Source: Chryseobacterium gleum (lineage in GTDB: Bacteria > Bacteroidota > Bacteroidia > Flavobacteriales_D > Sanyastnellaceae). Taken from it: a DNA stretch of 12,031 nucleotides. A model generated the notes under the pieces. The model was not told where the DNA came from. It ran no database searches and saw nothing but the letters and a program-made list of their open reading frames with translations. Within the stretch, counting starts at the first letter, position 1; each line of letters begins with the position of its first letter. Location of the stretch: the NCBI GenBank assembly GCA_945878835.1, contig CAMCUG010000025.1:1-12031 (forward strand), in the 5' to 3' direction. The position numbers and the translations under genes are program-made. Below are positions 7,189 through 12,031 of the stretch, in pieces.

Positions 7189-8328
7189 TTATAGTGTTCC
7201 GCGTCTTTCTTGCTCGCGTTCGATGGATTCAAAAAGTGCTTTGAAGTTTCCTTTTCCGAAAGATTGCGCACCTTTTCTTTGAATGATTTCAAAAAACATG
7301 GTTGGCCTGTCGAGAACAGGTTTCGTGAAGATTTGAAGTAAGTATCCTTCGTCGTCACGATCGATCAAGATTCCGAGTTCTTGAAGTGGAGCAAGGTCTT
7401 CATCGATTTTTCCAACACGATCCAACACGGTTTCGTAATAGGTGTTGGGTACCGTTAAAAATTCAATACCGTTATTTTTTAACGCGGTAACTGTTTCAAT
7501 AATGTTGTTCGTTGCAACTGCAATGTGCTGCACGCCTGCACCGTTGTAGAATTGAATGTACTCTTCAATTTGACTCTTTTTTCTTCCTTCAGCTGGCTCG
7601 TTAATTGGAAATTTAACACGACCGTTTCCGTTCGACATTACCTTACTCATGAGTGCCGTGTATTCGGTAGAAATATCTTTGTCGTCGAAGCTCACAAGCT
7701 GCGTGAATCCCATCACTTTTGCATAGAATTCAACCCACTTGTTCATTTCATTCCAACCCACATTTCCCACCATGTGATCAATGTATTTCAATCCAACTTC
7801 TTTGGGCTGATAGGCAGGTTCCCACTTCACATAACCTGGCATGAATACGCCGTTGTAATTTTTGCGTTCCACGAAGTAGTGAAAGGTTTCACCGTAGGTG
7901 CGAATTCCGCTTAAGATAACCTCCCCATTGGCATCGTTTAAGCGAATCGGATCAAGACAAGTTTCTCCACCGCGCTCTGTGGTTTCTTCCCACGCCTTGG
8001 TAGCATCATCAACCATTAAAGCAATGACCTTAACACCGTCTCCGTGTTGGTTCACGTGCTCGTTAATTGGACCACCAGGACCAAGAGCAGTAGTCAGAAC
8101 CAAGCGAATTTTATCTTGTTGAAGGACATACGAAACGGCATCTTTCGATCCGGTTTCTAATCCGCGATAAGCAAGAGGTTTGAACCCCCATGCGCTCATG
8201 TAATAGTGCGCGGATTGCTTTGCATTTCCAACATATAATTCAACATAGTCGGTACCTAATAGCGGTAGAAAATCTTGCGCGTCAGGAAATATTTTTTCTA
8301 TTTCTGAACCAGAGTTGTGAACATTCAT
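7189..8328 (-). CDS. hppD: 4-hydroxyphenylpyruvate dioxygenase
   Basis: This Fe(II) enzyme converts 4-hydroxyphenylpyruvate, the transamination product of tyrosine, to homogentisate with O2 and loss of CO2. At 379 residues it has the full two-domain vicinal-oxygen-chelate structure. The catalytic C-terminal half carries the three expected iron ligands: His185 in YIDHMVGNV, His268 in GVQHIAVAT and Glu347 in FFEIIQRKG. The C-terminal GNFKALFESIEREQERRG (360-377) matches the helix that closes the active site. The ATG overlaps the hmgA stop by one base (TAATG on the minus strand), so the two enzymes of consecutive steps are probably translationally coupled. Its product is the substrate of the adjacent hmgA enzyme. 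Confidence 0.97.
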   Translation of the reverse strand: MNVHNSGSEIEKIFPDAQDFLPLLGTDYVELYVGNAKQSAHYYMSAWGFKPLAYRGLETGSKDAVSYVLQQDKIRLVLTTALGPGGPINEHVNQHGDGVKVIALMVDDATKAWEETTERGGETCLDPIRLNDANGEVILSGIRTYGETFHYFVERKNYNGVFMPGYVKWEPAYQPKEVGLKYIDHMVGNVGWNEMNKWVEFYAKVMGFTQLVSFDDKDISTEYTALMSKVMSNGNGRVKFPINEPAEGRKKSQIEEYIQFYNGAGVQHIAVATNNIIETVTALKNNGIEFLTVPNTYYETVLDRVGKIDEDLAPLQELGILIDRDDEGYLLQIFTKPVLDRPTMFFEIIQRKGAQSFGKGNFKALFESIEREQERRGTL

Positions 8329-9482
8329 TATAACCAGCTTTTAATATAATTTGGATCATTAATTTGAATGGCCGCTTCGGTAATTCGAAGGGGTCTGAAA
8401 GGGTCTATCATAACCGCAAGTTCTTGCGTTTCTTTTTGACCAATACTTCTTTCGTAAGCACCAGGGTGTGGTCCGTGAGGAATTCCACCAGGGTGAAGTG
8501 AAATAAATCCTTTTTCAATGTGGTTTCTACTCATGAAGTCACCGTCTACGTAGTACAATACTTCATCTGAATCGATGTTACTGTGGTTGTACGGAGAAGG
8601 AATAGAATTAGGATGATAATCGTACAATCTTGGGACGAATGAGCAAATAACAAAGTTATGTCCCTCGAAGGTTTGATGCACAGGAGGCGGTTGGTGAATG
8701 CGTCCGGTAATGGGTTCGAAATTGTGTATCGAAAATGCGTATGGATAGTTATAACCGTCCCACCCTGCAACGTCGAAAGGATGTGTTGCATACACGAGGG
8801 TGTGCATATGATTTTCCTTTCTTATTTTCATGGTGAAATCACCTTTCTCGTCGTGCGTTTCGAGTTCAGAAGGGCGCTTGATATCACGTTCGCAAAATGG
8901 TGAGCTCTCTAACAATTGTCCGAATTGATTTCTATATCGCTTCGGCGTTACAATGGGTGAAAAACTTTCAACAATAAAAAGGCGATTGTCTTCGGTATCG
9001 AATTCGATTTGATAAATCATTCCTCTTGGAATGACAAGGTAGTCGCCGCATTCAAACGGAATATTCCCTAAGAAAGTGCGTAGTTTTCCTGAACCACGAT
9101 GCACGAAAATAACTTCGTCTGCATCTGCGTTTTTATAGAAGTATTCTGTTAAACTTTTGCGAGGAGCGGCCACAGAAATGTGGAGGTCATTGTTGAAGAG
9201 CAGCACGGTACGACTTTCTAAGAAATCGTCTTGCGGCGCAACATTAAAACCACTAAGCATTCGCGGCTCTATGTTGTGGTGCACCGCTGCTTTTGGCGAC
9301 ACGTCTAAGGGTGCGCTAATGCTTTTAATTTGAGTAGGTCTCTCTAGGTGGTAAAGCAATGAAGACATACCGGTGAATCCTTCTGTGCCGAATAGCTGTT
9401 CGTAATGCAATTCGCCAGATTCCTTGTAAAACGTAGTGTGACGTTTCGCAGGTATTTTTCCGAGTGAATGGTAGATAGGCAT
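8328..9482 (-). CDS. hmgA: Homogentisate 1,2-dioxygenase
   Basis: The enzyme opens the ring of homogentisate to maleylacetoacetate, the step after HppD in tyrosine and phenylalanine catabolism. The 384-residue length is shorter than the ~440 of animal and proteobacterial enzymes, consistent with the compact bacterial form. Expected iron ligands are His300 (YNHSN), Glu307 (SDEVLYY) and His336 in SLHPGGIPHGPHPG (328-341). Other recognisable stretches are HQPPPVHQTFEGHNFV (263-278) and DVAGWDGYNYPYAFSI (237-252). The N-terminal cupin half includes EVIFVHRGSGKLRTFLG (123-139) and GDYLVIPRG (146-154). The gene starts 19 bases after the SPOR gene stop and overlaps hppD. The maleylacetoacetate isomerase and fumarylacetoacetase genes that complete the pathway are not in the window. 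Confidence 0.95.
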   Translation of the reverse strand: MPIYHSLGKIPAKRHTTFYKESGELHYEQLFGTEGFTGMSSLLYHLERPTQIKSISAPLDVSPKAAVHHNIEPRMLSGFNVAPQDDFLESRTVLLFNNDLHISVAAPRKSLTEYFYKNADADEVIFVHRGSGKLRTFLGNIPFECGDYLVIPRGMIYQIEFDTEDNRLFIVESFSPIVTPKRYRNQFGQLLESSPFCERDIKRPSELETHDEKGDFTMKIRKENHMHTLVYATHPFDVAGWDGYNYPYAFSIHNFEPITGRIHQPPPVHQTFEGHNFVICSFVPRLYDYHPNSIPSPYNHSNIDSDEVLYYVDGDFMSRNHIEKGFISLHPGGIPHGPHPGAYERSIGQKETQELAVMIDPFRPLRITEAAIQINDPNYIKSWL

Positions 9483-9501
9483 TTGGCGAAGTTACGAATG
9501 A

Positions 9502-9966
9502 TTAGTTTTCGGAATCCTTAATTGTATTGATGTAGTAGTTCAAGTTAGGAGGCTCAATATGTCCTTTTACGAGAAAGGCATTCGGGTAAATTGAGCGAAG
9601 GTTTTTTAATTCTTGTCGTGCTTCACTTTCAGTAAGAAAATCGCCGATGCGCAGACTGAAGTCGGGAACGTTTTGTTCGAGATAGGCTTGGTGAATTATG
9701 CCCTTCGTGATATACTCTTGACGTTTATTTTTGGCTTGATCCAATGGCCCGAAGAAAATCTGTATACGATAGCCTTGTAGGTTGTTGAGCCCTCTGGAAT
9801 TCTTCTCAAGCGCAATAACACTTGGGGAAGCAACGAATGAAACGATTCCTCGACCGAGGCTATCTGCAACACCTCTATTCGGCACTACCGAGGAATTGGT
9901 TGGCCCGGGTTGAGCGATTGCGAGCGCAGGCATTAAGAAAATAACGAAAACGAATTGTTTCAACAT
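9502..9966 (-). CDS. Secreted SPOR-domain protein
   Basis: SPOR domains bind peptidoglycan stripped of stem peptides, often at division sites; the exact role here is unknown. Numbered from the ATG at 9966-9964, the protein has 154 residues. A signal peptide (MLKQFVFVIFLMPALAIAQ, likely cut after residue 18, A-I-A) precedes a low-complexity linker (19-62). A SPOR domain follows (about 63-137): GYRIQIFFG, Y-I-T-K-G, FSLRIGDFLTESEARQELKNL and YPNAFLVKGHI. There is no lipobox cysteine, so it should be soluble in the periplasm. An ATG at 9978-9976 is in frame, but it lies at or upstream of the predicted transcription start and adds M-Y-F-V before the signal peptide, so I prefer 9966. It is the first gene of the cluster and precedes hmgA by 19 bases. 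Confidence 0.85.
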   Translation of the reverse strand: MLKQFVFVIFLMPALAIAQPGPTNSSVVPNRGVADSLGRGIVSFVASPSVIALEKNSRGLNNLQGYRIQIFFGPLDQAKNKRQEYITKGIIHQAYLEQNVPDFSLRIGDFLTESEARQELKNLRSIYPNAFLVKGHIEPPNLNYYINTIKDSEN

Positions 9967-9985
9967 GACAAAGTACATTTCTCAA

Positions 9986-10015
9986 CAAAAGTAGGTGTTG
10001 CCTAAGGAACTTCAA
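9986..10015 (-). promoter_or_regulatory. Bacteroidota-type promoter of the SPOR-hmgA-hppD-permease cluster
   Basis: Read on the minus strand, TTG (10015-10013, within TTTTG) is followed after exactly 19 bases by TACTTTTG (9993-9986), a full match to TTG-N19-TAnnTTTG. Transcription would start a few bases further on, near 9980, leaving a short leader to the ATG at 9966. No further full-consensus promoter with a paired -33 element is visible in the short gaps downstream, which supports a single four-gene transcript. Confidence 0.8.
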
Positions 10016-10132
10016 AACATAAATAGCATTGTATCAATAGACTATGAGAATAAAAGAAGCTTCGTCTTATTTAGAATAGGTATAAATTGATAAATAGATG
10101 TAAATGACATTTCTGTGATAAACCTCGTGAAG

Positions 10133-10140
10133 TAAATTTG
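10133..10140 (+). promoter_or_regulatory. Probable -7 box of the act operon promoter
   Basis: TAAATTTG at 10133-10140 fits TAnnTTTG and would give a leader of about 30-35 bases before the actA ATG at 10179. A canonical TTG -33 element is missing; the nearest candidate is CTG at 10113-10115 within TTTCTGTG, 17 bases away. The promoter is therefore weaker in sequence than the divergent one, or needs an activator. The AT-rich stretch upstream (about 10020-10110) contains the palindrome GAAGCTTC at 10056-10063, inside a bulged inverted repeat, which may be an operator or chance. Confidence 0.55.
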
Positions 10141-10178
10141 CGACGCATTAAATAAGGATTTTTGTAAAAAGACCAGGA

Positions 10179-11630
10179 ATGAAGCGACTTCTAGCAAGTT
10201 TAAAAGGATTAGCGTTATTATCGATTGTTAACCTGTCCTTGTTTTCAGCGTCTTACGCTGCTAACATTCACGAAGGCGGGGACCCAATAAAGGGTGCCGA
10301 ACTTTTCAACGCCAATTGTGCGTCGTGTCACAAAATAACAGATGAAATCTTGGCTGCGCCAGGTTTGAAAGGCATTTCAGACCGTTGGGCAGGAAAAGAC
10401 GACATGATTGTTAAGTGGATTCAAAACCCTCAAGCAGCTGCTGCATCTGGTGACGCTTATGTGAAAGGATTGGTCGACAAGTATGTTGGAACCTACGGTT
10501 GGATGGCTGCTCAGGCAGTTAGTAAAGAAGAAATCAATCACATTTTAACTTACGTTAAGTCGGGCGGAGGTGCCGCTGGTGGCGTTGGCGGTGCTGTTGG
10601 AAATAATGCGGGTCCAGAGTGCATTACCGTTGAAGACATGGCCAAGATGAAGGCGTTAGAAGATGAAGCTAATGGAAGTGGGGGATTAATTTGGATTATT
10701 ATCATTGGTTTAATTCTAGCGGTTGTTGGTGTTTCTGCCGCGAATATTTCACGTTCGTTGAAATCTGCGAATGCAGAAGGTGATATTTCGGAAGAAGAGG
10801 AACACACCGGGTATTGGTCCTCAATCAAGTCTTGGATGTGGAAGAACAAAGGATTCGTTGGAATCGTTGGTGTCTTCTTAGTGTGTTACTTCGTAGTTGT
10901 AGGTTACGGAACTTTAATGGATATTGGAGTTTACGAAGGTTACAATCCTGAGCAACCTATTTGGTTCTCTCACGCGAGTCACGTTTGTAAAAACGAAATC
11001 GATTGTCAATACTGTCACAGCAGCGCTGCTAAATCGAAGCACGCAAGTATCCCTTCCGTAAACGTTTGTATGAACTGTCACAAGGGTATAAACAAGGGTC
11101 CAATCTCAGGAACGAAAGAAATTGCGAAGATTTACGCAGCGATAGGATTCGATACTTTAACGAAGCAGTACATCGCAAACTACGATCAAAAGCCAATTGT
11201 ATGGAACAAGGTTCACAACCTACCAGACCACGTCTACTTCAACCACAGTCAGCACGTAGCTGTCGGTAAAATCGATTGTAAGCAATGTCATGGTCCTGTT
11301 CAGACTTACACAACGGGTCGCCAAGCTACCACAGCGGAAATTAATCTTCAGGAGGACGTAGAAGGATTGGTTAAGTTAACCAAGCCAACTCTAACAATGG
11401 GATGGTGTATTGAATGTCACAAAGAGAAGAAAATTGACCTTACTTCAAGCGGGTACTATGAAGAAATGCATGAGCGTTTCAAATCTACCGAGGCTGGAAA
11501 GCGCACCCTACGTGCTTTGCTTCAAGATAACATAGACGGAATGAAGTTGGGAGAAAAGTTAGATACGTTACGTCCTGAGATTTCTGTAAAAGGAATGGGT
11601 GGATGGGAATGTGGAAAATGTCACTATTAA
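10179..11630 (+). CDS. actA: Alternative complex III multihaem cytochrome c subunit ActA, six haem sites
   Basis: ActA is the multihaem subunit of alternative complex III, which oxidises menaquinol and passes electrons to cytochrome c or a terminal oxidase. The 483-residue protein starts with a signal peptide (1-27, ending S-Y-A). A class I-like cytochrome c domain has C47-A-S-C-H51 and a likely distal Met109. A Gly/Ala linker (128-147) leads to a helix at about 168-190, an acidic cytoplasmic loop (195-210), a second helix at about 225-247, and a large periplasmic domain with five CxxCH sites (C276, C297, C367, C410, C478). That totals six haems. The last motif lies at the very C-terminus, CHY. 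Classical ActA carries five haems; the fused N-terminal monohaem domain appears to be a frequent Bacteroidota arrangement. The start of actB follows after 21 bases. Confidence 0.92.
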   Translation: MKRLLASLKGLALLSIVNLSLFSASYAANIHEGGDPIKGAELFNANCASCHKITDEILAAPGLKGISDRWAGKDDMIVKWIQNPQAAAASGDAYVKGLVDKYVGTYGWMAAQAVSKEEINHILTYVKSGGGAAGGVGGAVGNNAGPECITVEDMAKMKALEDEANGSGGLIWIIIIGLILAVVGVSAANISRSLKSANAEGDISEEEEHTGYWSSIKSWMWKNKGFVGIVGVFLVCYFVVVGYGTLMDIGVYEGYNPEQPIWFSHASHVCKNEIDCQYCHSSAAKSKHASIPSVNVCMNCHKGINKGPISGTKEIAKIYAAIGFDTLTKQYIANYDQKPIVWNKVHNLPDHVYFNHSQHVAVGKIDCKQCHGPVQTYTTGRQATTAEINLQEDVEGLVKLTKPTLTMGWCIECHKEKKIDLTSSGYYEEMHERFKSTEAGKRTLRALLQDNIDGMKLGEKLDTLRPEISVKGMGGWECGKCHY

Positions 11631-11651
11631 TTTTGATTGGACCTGAATATC

Positions 11652-12031
11652 ATGGGTATGAATAAAAAATACTGGACAGGAATGGAAGAGTTGGAGAACA
11701 CTTCTTCTTTCCAAGAAAGCATGTCGAATGAGTTTGTAAAGTCTGAAAGCGTTGAAAGCTTTTTAGGCAACGACAAGCTTGCAGAGAGTAACACTGGGCG
11801 TCGTGACTTCTTGAAGTTCATGGGATTCAGCGTAGCGGCTGCAACGCTTGCGGCTTGCGAAACTCCTGTAGTTAAGAGTATTCCTTACGTGGTGAAGCCA
11901 GAGGAAATTACTCCGGGTGTTGCGAACTACTATGCATCTTCTTTCTATGATGGAAATGAGTATGCGAACTTGTTTGTTAAAACACGCGAGGGTCGTCCAA
12001 TCTTCATTAAAGGAAACAAAGAACACGGAAT
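11652..12031 (+). CDS. actB: Alternative complex III subunit ActB, N-terminal part (3' end outside window)
   Basis: ActB is the large periplasmic subunit of alternative complex III, made of a molybdopterin-oxidoreductase-like part that lacks the cofactor and an iron-sulfur part with Fe-S clusters. About 126 codons are visible and the frame is open to the window edge. Residues 1-48 form a charged leader (NKKYWTGMEELENTSSFQES). The variant Tat signal follows, with Arg50-Arg51 in GRRDFLKFMGFS (49-60) and a short hydrophobic Ala-rich stretch ending L-A-A-C69. Then comes the strongly conserved KSIPYVVKPEEITPGVANYY (75-94) and VKTREGRPIFIKGN. C69 could be a lipidated cysteine. ATGs at 11652 and 11658 are both possible starts, differing by two residues. 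The gene lies 21 bases after actA in the same operon. Confidence 0.9.
   Translation, partial: MGMNKKYWTGMEELENTSSFQESMSNEFVKSESVESFLGNDKLAESNTGRRDFLKFMGFSVAAATLAACETPVVKSIPYVVKPEEITPGVANYYASSFYDGNEYANLFVKTREGRPIFIKGNKEHG

Noticed and set aside
7525..7914. 129-codon plus-strand open frame inside hppD
   Set aside because: It is entirely antisense to conserved hppD codons including the iron-ligand regions, with no promoter and no family resemblance.
9487..9494. Minus-strand TAACTTCG just before hmgA as its own promoter
   Set aside because: It has one mismatch to the -7 consensus, no paired TTG, and would place the transcript start at the start codon itself.
11628..11635. TAATTTTG between actA and actB as an internal promoter
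   Set aside because: It fits TAnnTTTG, but it contains the actA stop codon and has no TTG at 17-23 bases; the 21-base gap and shared complex favour simple co-transcription.
11627..12026. Minus-strand open frames of 64 and 87 codons at the right edge
   Set aside because: They overlap the well-supported actB N-terminus on the other strand and have no recognisable features.
1..12031. CRISPR arrays, defence or toxin modules, mobile elements, tRNA or rRNA genes
   Set aside because: Both strands were read; genes fill almost the whole window and all are conserved housekeeping, envelope, catabolic or respiratory types. The only tandem repeat is within a protein-coding frame.

Overview
This window looks like a chromosomal segment from a member of the Bacteroidota, most likely a flavobacterium-like lineage; the genus cannot be fixed from sequence alone. 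Four signs point that way. Two start regions carry well-formed Bacteroidota promoters (TTG, 19-base spacer, TAnnTTTG). Start codons generally lack a Shine-Dalgarno sequence. A DUF4271 membrane protein lies next to hemD. The window ends in the first genes of an alternative complex III (act) operon. Nearly all of the DNA is coding, and I see no RNA genes, insertion sequences, phage genes, CRISPR arrays or toxin/defence modules.

Layout, plus strand, 1-5965. The 3' part of pth (peptidyl-tRNA hydrolase) runs off the left edge. A strong promoter then drives prs (PRPP synthetase) and rplY (ribosomal protein L25/CTC), closed by a clear intrinsic terminator at 1955-1992. Next comes an RsuA/RluB-family pseudouridine synthase with a long, repetitive Arg/Pro-rich N-terminal extension. 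It overlaps by one base a six-helix DUF4271 membrane protein. That is followed by hemD (uroporphyrinogen-III synthase) and dprA (DNA uptake/recombination mediator).

Layout, minus strand, 9966 down to 5962. A tightly packed probable operon reads: secreted SPOR-domain protein, hmgA (homogentisate dioxygenase), hppD (4-hydroxyphenylpyruvate dioxygenase), LolC/LolE-like FtsX permease. hppD and hmgA carry out consecutive steps of tyrosine breakdown; the SPOR protein and the permease are envelope genes sharing the transcription unit. The last gene converges on dprA so closely that the two stop codons share the four bases TTAA.

Layout, plus strand, 10179-12031. A divergent 200-base region holds the minus-strand promoter and a weaker plus-strand one. 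The plus-strand genes are actA, a membrane-anchored cytochrome with six CxxCH haem sites, and the start of actB, whose molybdopterin-oxidoreductase-like N-terminus carries a variant Tat signal. Together they begin the quinol-oxidising alternative complex III of the respiratory chain.

I find mainly conserved housekeeping and respiratory genes and no convincing undescribed system. The points most worth a second look are the repeat extension on the pseudouridine synthase, a -7 promoter box built into a terminator's T-tract, the mixed envelope/tyrosine operon, and unusual residues in DprA.
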